Below are positions 9,112-18,938 of a stretch of DNA of 64,000 nt, in pieces. Below the pieces are notes generated by a model, which saw nothing but the letters and a program-made list of their open reading frames with translations, was not told the DNA's origin and made no database searches. A program made the translations under genes and the position numbers. Every line of letters begins with the position of its first letter. Position 1 is the first letter of the stretch. The DNA is from Debaryomyces hansenii CBS767 (Eukaryota > Ascomycota > Pichiomycetes > Serinales > Debaryomycetaceae), in NCBI RefSeq assembly GCF_000006445.2, contig NC_006045.2, positions 744,001-808,000 of the forward strand, read 5' to 3'.

Positions 9112-12100
9112 ATGAGCGATGCTAGATTACACGTCCAGATCAACGATTACGATACATATCAAACACATACACTGAAGCTAGATCAATTATATAATGATGT
9201 TGTTCAGGTACCAATCATAAGGATTTTTGGGTCGTTGTCTGTGGGTATAGATGATGGCGATGAAAGAAGTGATAATGATCATACGAAGCATAGCGGTTCA
9301 AATAAGCCGGTCAAATTCCTCTCGTACAATGTGTTAGTTCATGTTCACAATTACTACCCGTATTTGTACGTTGACTGCTTTGAGAATGAGGCATTGTTGA
9401 GGTCGGAAAACTATATAAACCAGTTGGTGGAATACCTTGAAAATAGCTTACAGCAATCATTTCGTCGAAAGAAGGGTGAAGAAGAAGAAGAAGAAGAAGA
9501 GACGATAGACGTGGATGTGGATTCGGGTGGGGGGGAAAGAAAGTTCATTGCTAAGGTGGCAATATGTAAAGGTTCTCCAATTTACGGATATCAAGTTGGA
9601 TACAAGCTCTTCTACAAGATCTCGTTGCTTTCTCCGTTGTACAAGACCAGGCTTACCACGCTTTTCCATGACAAGAACATCAATATTTGCGAATTCAGCT
9701 CTAGTTTTGACAAGGGTACGAAAAAGTCGTATGCGGTAAATGTATACGAGGCACATATTCCGTATTTGCTTCAGTTTTTAGCTGATTTCAATTTGTTTGG
9801 GTGTGGGTGGTTAGAAATCGACAACACTTATTTCAGATACCCCATTTTAAACGATAATACCGATATAGACACCACTCACCTCAAATCGTATTTGAAGCTG
9901 TTCATCAACCATAACAATATACTCGAAGGACTGAAATTTGCTCGAATTGGCAGGTCTTTGTTAGAATTTGATATCAAGACAGAGAGCATTCACAACAGAA
10001 GTTATATAAAACAGCGACATTTGCACCATGAGTTCGTTGAAAATCGTAGTTTTAATTCTGGGATACCGAACAATGAAATATATTTATCTTCATTAAATCA
10101 TATCTACAAGGATTTGAAATATCAATGTGAATCAAGAGGCTCAAAAATGACTGAATCGCAGTTTTCGCAGAATAATTTAGGCTTGGGTGGAACCTTTTGG
10201 GAAAATCAATCTGATTTAAATGATTTGATGAACTATGTAATTTCTCTTACTAAACCAAGCCCTACCAATAAATTGGATGCATATTTCAAGAAATTCATTG
10301 AGTCTGATAAGCTTTCTAAATTTCCAACAGCATTTGAGTTAATAGATATTGAGAAAATCTCCAGTTCGTCTGGTGGCATTTCATTATTGAATTTCAATGA
10401 CGATCTAATTAAGTGGAACGTTTATTCGTTCTTATTTGAAGATGCAGTGATACTCAAAGATATCGCTACGCGTGAAGAAAGTGCTGTAATACGTGAAGAT
10501 GATATTGTACCGGATTCTAAACCTTCGTTAGATTTAGAGTTCGATAGTGATGATTTCACGGATTCTGAACATGTTAATCCTGATGATAGAGTCGAGAAAA
10601 ATGATATTGACCCTGCAGAACATGAGCGTGCTTGGAGTCAGCCTAATAAATCTGACCACGAAATAATGTTTGAAGTAAGTCAAAGGAAGAGGAGGAGAAC
10701 GTCGCTTTCTCAAACGTTGGAAGAAGGCGATTCAATTTTACAAGTGCCTAGTTCACCTCACCATCTCTTTAACAAAATAACTAATCCCAAGCAAACCAAC
10801 AAGCTCCCTGACCTAATGCATTCGTCTCATGGTAGGCATTTTTATGAAGTCCTGAAACCACAAGCATTAGACCGTAATCGTATAATGAAAACTTTCGATG
10901 ACCAACATCTATTGAAGGTAAATTACACTGATCCGTACTATGACAAAGAATCCGATATGCCTTCTAGGCCTATGATATTCGCTAATAAGAAAATTAGTAT
11001 TCCCCTTATTAATTATAACACGCTTGAAGCGTTTAAAGTGAAAGCCGGTTCTAGTTCATTACCTATGTCCCTGATGATTCAGCAAACTCTAAGTGATTCA
11101 AGTTCATCAAAAATTAGAGCATGTGCGAGAAACATCTGTTCCTGGAGATATGTTGCTGAACCACCTTCTAAGGTTGAAATTCAGAAATGGGTCGCTGTGG
11201 AGGAAGCTAAAATGAAATACAAGCGATCTAAATTCCGATCTCAGATCGAACCTCCGATTACTCAAACTAATGACTACAAATTTTCATATAGATCGGAAAA
11301 GATTTCTCGTAGGCCAAATTCCTTCAACTCATTAACTAATTTCCATTTAGAAATACATGTTAATACTCATAATGATCTATTACCTAACCCAGACGTGGAT
11401 CCTATTAGCGTGATTTTTTATACTTTTAGTGATTCAAATCATATGTTCGACAAAAATAATAATAAAGTCGGTATTTTGATTTATCATGAACCAGGCTCTC
11501 AGAGAGAGGATTTTGCTAAGCAATTAGAGAAAGTTTCAAGTTTCCTTGTCGAAAAGCCTGCAGTTGCAATATTTTCTGATGAAAAGTCGATGATTAATCA
11601 ACTAATTCGGCTTGTTGAATGCTTCGACCCAGATATATTATCTGGATATGAGATAAACGCATTATCGTGGGGATATGTCATAGAACGGTTTCGAAATGCT
11701 TACGACATAAATTTATTGTTTGAATTCAGTCGTTGTAAGTTTAAAAGCAATGGTAAGTTTGGTGATAGATGGGGATATACTCATACATCTGCGTTTAAAA
11801 TTAATGGACGCCATATATTAAACGTTTGGAGATTATTGAGATCTGAATTAAGTCTTACAAATTATTCTTTGGAGAACATGTCATATCACTTGCTTCACCA
11901 AACGTTACCAAGATACCTGAATTTTCAATTAAGTCAATGGTACTATGGGAATGATTTTCTGGAATTGTTATCTGTTTTCAAGTACTATTTGAGAAGGGTT
12001 CAATTAATAATGAAAATAATTGATATTCAAGAGTTGATAACAAGAAATGTTGAGCAATCCCGGTTAATTGGAATTGACTTCAATTCTAATTTTTATAGGG

Positions 12101-13878
12101 GGTCCCAATTTAAAGTTGAATCAATTTTATGTAGATTAACAAAGGCAGAGAACATATTGTTAAATTCAGTCTCCAAGCAGCAGGTTCATGAAATGAGACC
12201 TTTAGAATGTATTCCTTTGATTATGGAGCCGGACTCAAATTTTTACAAGTCTCCTTTAATCGTTTTAGACTTTCAATCTTTATATCCATCGATTATGATT
12301 GCTTACAATTATTGTTACTCTACTATTTTGGGTAAACTACATGGTTTTAGCCCAAGGAAGAACATTATTGGCTACTTGAAGAACCTAAAATTACCACCTG
12401 GATTAGTTGATTTATTTGCCAAAAACGATGGTTTAAATATTTCACCTAATGGTTACGTATTTGTTAAGTCATCTATTCGAAAGTCTATGTTAGCTAAAAT
12501 GCTTGAGGAAATTTTGAATGCTAGAATCAATGTTAAATCTGTAATGAAACTATTCAAAGATGATCCAGAGCTAATAAAGTTATATAATTCACGTCAATTG
12601 GCTTTAAAATTAATTGCAAACGTTACATATGGGTATACTTCTGCAACTTTTAGTGGAAGAATGCCAAATTCTGATATTGCGGATGCTATTGTCTCAACTG
12701 GAAGAGAGATTCTAAGTCAATCAGTGAATCTTATTGAACTGACAAATTATGGAGCGAAAGTAGTATATGGTGATACTGATTCTTTGTTCGTTTATTTACC
12801 GGGTAAGACTAAACAAGATGCTTTCAAAATTGGCAACGAGCTTGCAAGCTTTATAACTGATAAATTTCCGGATCCTATAAAGCTAAAGTTCGAAAAGGTT
12901 TATCATCCTTGTGTTTTGCTAGCGAAGAAAAGGTATGTTGGTTATAGTTATGAGTATGAAGATCAACAAGAACCAAAATTTGATGCAAAAGGAATAGAAA
13001 CAATTAGAAGAGATGGTATACCCGCTCAACAAAAAATGGTCGAGAAGACAATTAGGATCTTATTTGACACTAAAAATTTATCGTTAATCAAGAAGTATAC
13101 AATGGAGCAATTTTACAAGATTTTAATCAACAAAGTTTCCATAAAGGATTTTTGCTTTGCAAAGGAGGTACGGTTTGGAACTTACAAAAATGAGGCTCAT
13201 TTACCGCCTGGTGCTATTGTAGCTAATAGGAATGTGAATAAAGACCCCAGAAATGAGCCGCAATATCGTGAAAGGGTGCCATATGTTGTGTTCCAAGACT
13301 CTTCGAAAATCCGAGTAAAAGATAGATGTATATCGCCAGAGGATTTTATTAAATCATACAATACACTGAAACCTCTAAGCTTGGATAATGAATATTATAT
13401 TACGAGGGTTTTGATTCCTCCATTAGAACGTGTTTTTAATTTGATTGGAGTAGATATCAAAGGTTGGTATAAAGAATTGCCTAAATTCAACCATGAACTA
13501 TTTGAAACGAAGAACAATATTTTTCAGTTCGCAAAGTTTATAAAATTAAATTCATGTGCATGCTGTGGGTCGAAATTAAAAGAATATTCTAGATCTAAAT
13601 ATATTTGTGGTCAATGTCTAAATAATGAATTGGAATTAATCGCAAATCTTTCGATGTCCTCTAAGTTCGGAGAATTTAAAGAATTAGTAGCAGATAAGAC
13701 GTGTGAATTATGCGTGAATATGAATTATGAGAGTTTGGGCTCTCGAACTATTAGAAACTGTATGAATGAATGCGTTAATAATAGCTGTCTGGTGTATTAT
13801 AATAAGATTAGGGTAACAAAAGAAAAAGTACAACTAGACCAAAAGCATTTACACCTATTAAGTGACTTAGAATGGTGA
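9112..13878 (+). CDS. REV3: DNA polymerase zeta catalytic subunit
   Basis: 1588-residue B-family polymerase that extends from damaged or mismatched ends in translesion synthesis, with Rev7 and the Pol31/Pol32 subunits. The N-terminal region resembles the Pol delta/zeta N-domain and carries an acidic run of Glu (about residues 121-130). Polymerase motifs: A, DFQSLYPSI (residues 1053-1061); B, KLIANVTYGY (from about 1166); C, YGDTDS (1219-1224). The C-terminus has CysA (CACC...CGQC, from about 1482) and CysB (CELC...NC...C) metal sites; CysB is the Fe-S site that binds accessory subunits. Slightly longer than S. cerevisiae Rev3 (1504 aa). It converges on the phosphatase with 59 bp between stops. 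Confidence 0.96.
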   Translation: MSDARLHVQINDYDTYQTHTLKLDQLYNDVVQVPIIRIFGSLSVGIDDGDERSDNDHTKHSGSNKPVKFLSYNVLVHVHNYYPYLYVDCFENEALLRSENYINQLVEYLENSLQQSFRRKKGEEEEEEEETIDVDVDSGGGERKFIAKVAICKGSPIYGYQVGYKLFYKISLLSPLYKTRLTTLFHDKNINICEFSSSFDKGTKKSYAVNVYEAHIPYLLQFLADFNLFGCGWLEIDNTYFRYPILNDNTDIDTTHLKSYLKLFINHNNILEGLKFARIGRSLLEFDIKTESIHNRSYIKQRHLHHEFVENRSFNSGIPNNEIYLSSLNHIYKDLKYQCESRGSKMTESQFSQNNLGLGGTFWENQSDLNDLMNYVISLTKPSPTNKLDAYFKKFIESDKLSKFPTAFELIDIEKISSSSGGISLLNFNDDLIKWNVYSFLFEDAVILKDIATREESAVIREDDIVPDSKPSLDLEFDSDDFTDSEHVNPDDRVEKNDIDPAEHERAWSQPNKSDHEIMFEVSQRKRRRTSLSQTLEEGDSILQVPSSPHHLFNKITNPKQTNKLPDLMHSSHGRHFYEVLKPQALDRNRIMKTFDDQHLLKVNYTDPYYDKESDMPSRPMIFANKKISIPLINYNTLEAFKVKAGSSSLPMSLMIQQTLSDSSSSKIRACARNICSWRYVAEPPSKVEIQKWVAVEEAKMKYKRSKFRSQIEPPITQTNDYKFSYRSEKISRRPNSFNSLTNFHLEIHVNTHNDLLPNPDVDPISVIFYTFSDSNHMFDKNNNKVGILIYHEPGSQREDFAKQLEKVSSFLVEKPAVAIFSDEKSMINQLIRLVECFDPDILSGYEINALSWGYVIERFRNAYDINLLFEFSRCKFKSNGKFGDRWGYTHTSAFKINGRHILNVWRLLRSELSLTNYSLENMSYHLLHQTLPRYLNFQLSQWYYGNDFLELLSVFKYYLRRVQLIMKIIDIQELITRNVEQSRLIGIDFNSNFYRGSQFKVESILCRLTKAENILLNSVSKQQVHEMRPLECIPLIMEPDSNFYKSPLIVLDFQSLYPSIMIAYNYCYSTILGKLHGFSPRKNIIGYLKNLKLPPGLVDLFAKNDGLNISPNGYVFVKSSIRKSMLAKMLEEILNARINVKSVMKLFKDDPELIKLYNSRQLALKLIANVTYGYTSATFSGRMPNSDIADAIVSTGREILSQSVNLIELTNYGAKVVYGDTDSLFVYLPGKTKQDAFKIGNELASFITDKFPDPIKLKFEKVYHPCVLLAKKRYVGYSYEYEDQQEPKFDAKGIETIRRDGIPAQQKMVEKTIRILFDTKNLSLIKKYTMEQFYKILINKVSIKDFCFAKEVRFGTYKNEAHLPPGAIVANRNVNKDPRNEPQYRERVPYVVFQDSSKIRVKDRCISPEDFIKSYNTLKPLSLDNEYYITRVLIPPLERVFNLIGVDIKGWYKELPKFNHELFETKNNIFQFAKFIKLNSCACCGSKLKEYSRSKYICGQCLNNELELIANLSMSSKFGEFKELVADKTCELCVNMNYESLGSRTIRNCMNECVNNSCLVYYNKIRVTKEKVQLDQKHLHLLSDLEW

Positions 13879-13937
13879 TATGAAACTAAATATACCTAAA
13901 CTAATATGGATTAATTTTAACGTACTTTGATTATAAA

Positions 13938-15332
13938 CTAATAAGACGCCTTCTTAAGAGGTGCATCGTATTTAACTTTAGTATAATCCCAGTAAAATGT
14001 TAAATCACTGGTTGCATTACCAATTTTACACAGTTTGGCGTAATCAACCCCATCCAACCTGTTTTTCACTATTTCTTCGAATTCGGTCATGCCGCATGAG
14101 AATCCTGGGCCAGAAGTACAATTATTGATTGGAATAACTGAATCATTAACAATATACCTGACATAACTTCGGTTCGAGCATTTAAGTTTTTCTGTATAAA
14201 CCCGTGCTCCTTGTGGGACAATATGAGAACGAACGTATGGATTAACGAATGGTATATGATCAGCAGACAAAGGATGATCTGGCTCGAATAAGCCCAATCC
14301 ACCGCATATATAATTGGTTATATCAGTATCGTGAGTAAACGACATAAAAATTTTGTTTGGCAGAGTTTCGTCTTTTAACAATTGTAAGGATGCATTTAGG
14401 AGTACCGATCCGATTGGTTTTATGACCGAATTACCTGGACCATCTGAATAATAATCTGAGAGATCGACTGAGTATTCATATTTAATGAATTCTTCGTTAG
14501 TAAATAAATCGCAGAACGGTGATTCACCTTTCACGTTGATTTCATATGCACACCAACCAAACATGTTATAAACATCATCAGTAGTCAAATTCAACCCTGG
14601 GTTAAGTTTTAAAAGCCTTTTTAATGCATTATGAAGATACTCATTGGAATACTGGCTCAAAATACTTTTATTCTCCTCTGAATCCCACGCACTGCACGCA
14701 CTTGCAGGAGTCAAGCTATTTGCACCCATTTCACTACCTTCAGATAAAATGACAGTGTCAACTTTTCTCCCGTCATACTCTTGGCCCATAAAGCCTCTAA
14801 TAAAACTTTGGGACGTATCGTATACTCTAGTATTACTCGTGGTGAAAACAGGAATAGTATTTGAGTCGTTGTATAAAGAGTTGTATCTAGCTCTAAAAGC
14901 CGCACCATGCTTCAAGGCATTTGTGGTTCCAGCGTAGGGACTACGTGAATTCGAAGGACTGACTTCGAGATCATACATATCCAGATTTGATACGAAATAA
15001 GTATAGTCGTTCAAGAATGATAACTGTCCTTTGAATGTGCCATTGTAATCTTCGAATTTCTGCATAATGTGCTCATATTGCTTTCCTGCGTTAGAGCTGG
15101 GAAACCGCTCGCCATGCCTCAGAATCAATTGCACTTGTTCAATTGTGCATTGATCTGGTATATCTGTTGAAATACCGTGGCCTGGGTTTTGAATGTAGGG
15201 TCCAGCACCACCTAGAAATCGGACTATATTATACTGTTCGACTGATGCCTGTTGAGGATTTGCAACATCTTGATATGCACTTTGGCCAACCAATAAGAAT
15301 CCTCCATGTAGGAGTGTAGATATAGAAACCAT
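13938..15332 (-). CDS. Secreted histidine acid phosphatase (PHO5-like)
   Basis: 464-residue histidine acid phosphatase, a secreted or cell-wall glycoprotein that frees phosphate from organic phosphates. The N-terminus is a hydrophobic signal-peptide-like segment (about residues 1-19). The catalytic motif RHGERFP is at residues 72-78, with its His as phospho-acceptor; the proton-donor motif FTHDTDI has His334-Asp335. Many N-glycosylation sequons (for example NGT, NDS, NAS, NCT) and paired cysteines fit an extracellular enzyme. Yeast paralogs (PHO3, PHO5, PHO11) are too similar to choose one symbol. I see no CACGTG Pho4 site in the promoter, so phosphate regulation is not shown. Confidence 0.92.
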   Translation of the reverse strand: MVSISTLLHGGFLLVGQSAYQDVANPQQASVEQYNIVRFLGGAGPYIQNPGHGISTDIPDQCTIEQVQLILRHGERFPSSNAGKQYEHIMQKFEDYNGTFKGQLSFLNDYTYFVSNLDMYDLEVSPSNSRSPYAGTTNALKHGAAFRARYNSLYNDSNTIPVFTTSNTRVYDTSQSFIRGFMGQEYDGRKVDTVILSEGSEMGANSLTPASACSAWDSEENKSILSQYSNEYLHNALKRLLKLNPGLNLTTDDVYNMFGWCAYEINVKGESPFCDLFTNEEFIKYEYSVDLSDYYSDGPGNSVIKPIGSVLLNASLQLLKDETLPNKIFMSFTHDTDITNYICGGLGLFEPDHPLSADHIPFVNPYVRSHIVPQGARVYTEKLKCSNRSYVRYIVNDSVIPINNCTSGPGFSCGMTEFEEIVKNRLDGVDYAKLCKIGNATSDLTFYWDYTKVKYDAPLKKASY

Positions 15333-15813
15333 TGTTGCTTGAAAGAGTTCTATTAAAGTAAAGTAAGTTTGCAGATTTATTTGTAAACAATATCAATGAA
15401 AAATTAGATGCTAATTCTAAGCGCATGAAAATATTCGCTTACAGATACAGAGTGCAAAAGGCATACAACTTGATGAACTTTTATCATAGCATATAAAGCT
15501 AATATACATGGTCATTATAGTAGACCATTGGGTATCTCAAGTAGTACCTGCTTTAAATGTTTCCAATTAAACCCCTTCTGGTTTTCTCGTTAGACAAGAG
15601 TTTTGCAATCTCTTATACCCATTTGCATTAGGTGGAAAATTCTTTACAACACTTTTTAGTAGTTCAATATAATACCATATTGTATTCGAAGGTAGTGTAC
15701 TAATAATCATCGACAATTATGTAGATGGCTAGATCACTATATGGCTACTACTGCTTTAATAATGGTTTTGAAGAATTACGGTCGATCTATTATCATACAC
15801 AATCCATATAGTC
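15333..15813. other. Intergenic region upstream of the acid phosphatase
   Basis: 481 bp between two minus-strand genes, serving as the acid phosphatase promoter and the reductase 3' flank. No gene, CACGTG or other clear element seen. Confidence 0.55.
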
Positions 15814-16818
15814 CTATATATTTAGTAATCCCTTTGCAGATGCTAAAAGTGCGTCTTTGAAGGGAATTGGTTCCCAATTAAATACTCTCTTGGCTTTCTC
15901 ATTAGTCGATGGCTTCTTAGTATCTTTAGTCCCTTCTAATTCCTTGGTTGGTAGATTTTTCGTATATTCAGCTGGCAAGTTTTCAGCTAGAATATTAGCC
16001 ACCTCTAAAAGTGAAACGTTTTCCCCGGTATTCAAGATAAACCTATTCCCTTCTGACTCTGGTGTCTGCAAAGCCTGAACATGAATATTAGCCACGTCCC
16101 TCACATCAATGGCACTTAAATACATGTTCTTGCATCCATCAGCAAATGCACCATTGAGTAACAGGTCAATTATTTTCAAAGATGACGAATTATCAGGACT
16201 CTTCTTCAAAGGAGGCCCAAAAATGTAGGCTGGATTCAAAACGGTTAATGCAATTGGACTTTGCGCGTGAGTATTGGCATCACTCTTAACAAACTTCCAC
16301 GCTTCTATTTCAGCAACTGTCTTTGACTTAACGTACGTTACATTAGTTCCGTCAAGATTCGTAAAATCGTTTTCGTCGAATGGTTTGGAACGTTCAGCAT
16401 GTCCATAACCCACGGCTGCGAAAGACGATGTAAGCACAACACGGTTAACGGACGGGAACGAAGTAGCAAACCTCAATATACGCAATGTACCTTCTTTGGC
16501 TGGGATTATCAAGTCATTTGGATCTTCCGGTTCAGTGAGCGGAAAGGGCGACGCAACATGGAGTACATGATCAACACCCTGGAATGCTTCTGCCCATCCC
16601 TCATCTCTGGTAACATCGGCTTCAAACACTTTCAATTTTTTATTAATGGTTTCATCATCAAGATTACTATTTGCTTTGATTACTTCACGTAATTTGGCCT
16701 CCTTCTTCAAGTCTCTAACGGATGTATGGACACCATATCCTTGTTCAAGCAGCTGGATTACACAATAAGTTCCTACAAATCCTGTTCCTCCTGTTACTAA
16801 TATTGCTCCAGAAGACAT
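15814..16818 (-). CDS. NAD(P)-dependent extended short-chain reductase (GRE2/DFR-like)
   Basis: 334-residue extended short-chain dehydrogenase/reductase of the dihydroflavonol-reductase / methylglyoxal-reductase type, probably a cytosolic aldehyde or ketone reductase. The Rossmann motif GGTGFVG is at residues 10-16; Arg35 after the second strand (TSVRD) suggests NADPH. Catalytic residues: Ser131/132 in LTSSFAAVGYG, and Tyr162/Lys166 in YVKSK. It is quite unlike S. cerevisiae Gre2 in wording, and several blocks (DEGWAEAFQGVDHVLHVASPFP, split here only by length limits: GWAEAFQGVDHVLHVA then SPFP; RVVLTSSFAAVGYGH) resemble bacterial family members, so bacterial origin is possible. The substrate cannot be read from sequence. 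Confidence 0.85.
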   Translation of the reverse strand: MSSGAILVTGGTGFVGTYCVIQLLEQGYGVHTSVRDLKKEAKLREVIKANSNLDDETINKKLKVFEADVTRDEGWAEAFQGVDHVLHVASPFPLTEPEDPNDLIIPAKEGTLRILRFATSFPSVNRVVLTSSFAAVGYGHAERSKPFDENDFTNLDGTNVTYVKSKTVAEIEAWKFVKSDANTHAQSPIALTVLNPAYIFGPPLKKSPDNSSSLKIIDLLLNGAFADGCKNMYLSAIDVRDVANIHVQALQTPESEGNRFILNTGENVSLLEVANILAENLPAEYTKNLPTKELEGTKDTKKPSTNEKAKRVFNWEPIPFKDALLASAKGLLNI

Positions 16819-17983
16819 TGTTTATTATCAATTCCTATATAACAGTTTATTTCTGGTCGATTTGGTTTCTTATATTACCTGGTAGATATCCATGATTGCT
16901 CTGTTAATCTATAGATGATGCTTAGTAATATTTGCGGAACATTCCCGGTTCGAAGCGATGCTTATCTATGCTTTGATAGCTATTTTTACTAGAATTTAGA
17001 CAAAGTTCTAGTTCAATTTGGCTATTGTGGTACCCATACGTAGTAGCTAACAACGCAGCCTCCAGGGTATTTGATGCATTAGGTTTTTACATCAGTTTCA
17101 GTGTAGTCTGTATTACATTTCAAATAATAACCGGAACCTTGTAGGTAGTTCAACGGATTTTCCTTGTCCGTTTTCCATACAAACTTCGTAGGAACTTTCC
17201 CTATTGCTTGGCTAATATAATATCTTACCGATGGCTTACATCTCACATTGTCTGTAGAATCAAGCAAAAAGATGAAAGCTGATTTTTTGAGTTTATCGAG
17301 TCTCATTGTATTCACATAGTCAATAGCTTTAAACAACAATAAGTGTGTACTTACATACATCTTCTGCTGTTGGCATTGACCTTTCTCTTGTCGATACTCT
17401 TCTGAAGGATCAATGGTATTTTTCAACTGTAGTAGACCCTATTAGTACCTGAATATGGCTAATTATGGGAGATACTAAAATCGAATATGTGTTTAATTCA
17501 AAAACAACTGAACCAGGTCAAGTTACAGTATATATGTTGACATTCTATCGTTTTTAAAGTCATTTGTTAACAATGCAAGGTTACAGTAAAATCAAGAGGT
17601 TAGAGGTTCTACATCGAAATCATATGAAATCACTACATCCGGTGCTATCCGACTGCGATTAACAAGATGACCATGAATACGACATGAAACACATTACTAT
17701 TGTCATGATATCTAATGGTATCACATATTCTGTTATATATAGCCGTTAATCATTACCTTGCGCTTTCCCCATAAAGAGCAGCTAAAAAAAATCCGATTCA
17801 GAATTTTTATATCAGAACTGCTCGCCGAAAATTCAATTGAAGTTCCATATACAGCTTTTTTTTTTCAGTTTTCAATTAGTACTTTAGCTTCAAGTTCAAG
17901 TATTCGAATAGGAAGTTTATTGCATCACAATCAACATTTCTCAGGAAGCATTCGCCAATATTATTAGAGACTAATCAAAAATT
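16819..17983. other. Long gap between reductase and PIS1
   Basis: 1165 bp with divergent promoters for the reductase (left) and PIS1 (right). It holds one doubtful minus-strand ORF (17079-17426). PIS1's leader contains a short poly-T run near 17860. No tRNA or snRNA signature found. Confidence 0.55.
17079..17426 (-). CDS. Hypothetical small protein, possibly a last exon
   Basis: Open frame of 115 codons ending at 17079. The first in-frame ATG is at 17360 (93-residue product starting MYVSTHLLLF); the frame beyond that begins at a TTG with a stop upstream. Immediately upstream on the minus strand lies a TACTAAT branch-like motif (17441-17447), with an ACAG acceptor ending at 17427, so the ORF could be the 3' exon of a spliced gene; I could not find a convincing first exon with a good donor. 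The C-terminal half is mixed and protein-like, but I recognise no family. A chance ORF is possible. Confidence 0.3.
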   Translation of the reverse strand: MKNTIDPSEEYRQEKGQCQQQKMYVSTHLLLFKAIDYVNTMRLDKLKKSAFIFLLDSTDNVRCKPSVRYYISQAIGKVPTKFVWKTDKENPLNYLQGSGYYLKCNTDYTETDVKT

Positions 17984-18661
17984 ATGTCGGTAACACCGCA
18001 AACCTCAGCAATAATAAAGCCAACTAAAGGTAACGTAACAGTTCAAGATGTTATGCTTTACATACCTAATTTGATTGGCTATTTTCGTGTGTTGACAGCA
18101 GTTTTGTCATTTATTTGTATGAAGAATCGTCCCATAAGTACTTTGATTTTATATGGAATTTCAGGATTCTTAGATGCATTCGATGGCTACGCAGCTAGAA
18201 AATATAATCAAGGTACAAGGTATGGGACAGTATTAGATATGGTCACAGACAGATGTGCCACTACATCATTAACATGTTTCTTATGTGTCATTTATCCTGA
18301 TTTTTGTTTACTTTGGCAATTGCTAGTCTCTTTGGATTTGGCCTCTCATTATATCCATATGTATGCAATGATGTCAAGTGGTTCTGCATCCCATAAGAAT
18401 GTTGATGAGTCCCAATCGAAGATATTGTCATTGTATTATACAAATAGAACCGTTTTGTTTGTTGTTTGTCTTGTTAATGAGTTATTTTACGTGGCCATCT
18501 ACTTGCATTACTTTGATTTCTTTTGGTTAGGTACGGTTCTAGTATTCTTAAGTGCCCCTATTTGGTTTTTCAAACAGTTTGCAAACGTTATCCAATTAAG
18601 AGCAGCAGCTTTGATTTTGGCTACTATGGATGCCAAAGACAAATCTTCAAAGGAGAACTAA
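17984..18661 (+). CDS. PIS1: Phosphatidylinositol synthase
   Basis: 225-residue integral ER membrane enzyme that joins CDP-diacylglycerol and myo-inositol to make phosphatidylinositol. The CDP-alcohol phosphotransferase signature D-x2-D-G-x2-A-R-x8-G-x3-D-x3-D is intact in DAFDGYAARKYNQG..YGTVLDMVTDR, with its conserved aspartates. About six hydrophobic segments follow the start, and an LASHYIHMYA block is typical of fungal PIS. The C-terminal tail is Lys-rich. Close in length to S. cerevisiae Pis1 (220 aa). Start is the first ATG, after a leader with poly-A and poly-T runs. Confidence 0.96.
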   Translation: MSVTPQTSAIIKPTKGNVTVQDVMLYIPNLIGYFRVLTAVLSFICMKNRPISTLILYGISGFLDAFDGYAARKYNQGTRYGTVLDMVTDRCATTSLTCFLCVIYPDFCLLWQLLVSLDLASHYIHMYAMMSSGSASHKNVDESQSKILSLYYTNRTVLFVVCLVNELFYVAIYLHYFDFFWLGTVLVFLSAPIWFFKQFANVIQLRAAALILATMDAKDKSSKEN

Positions 18662-18938
18662 GTGACTGCAATAACCTAAGACGAGTGAATTTCTTGTGAA
18701 GCCTTTACCTACAATTCACTGTAATTGCCTTATAAAATGAGCATAGCCTAATTATCGCTTGATTTTTCAACTCGTTCTCTATATATATATCCATACATTT
18801 TATTGTTCTCTGTATATCTACTTCTGTCCTTATCATCGAGTGAATTTTCTGGTTGATGGAACTTGGTATAAAGCTTTGTCGAATTTCATTTAATTAATCA
18901 TTCATTAGTAATAAATATCAAAACTATATCATAAATAC

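Noticed and set aside
16946..16956. tRNA B-box-like GGTTCGAAG
   Set aside because: No matching A-box, no acceptor-stem pairing around it and no T-loop continuation (CC missing).
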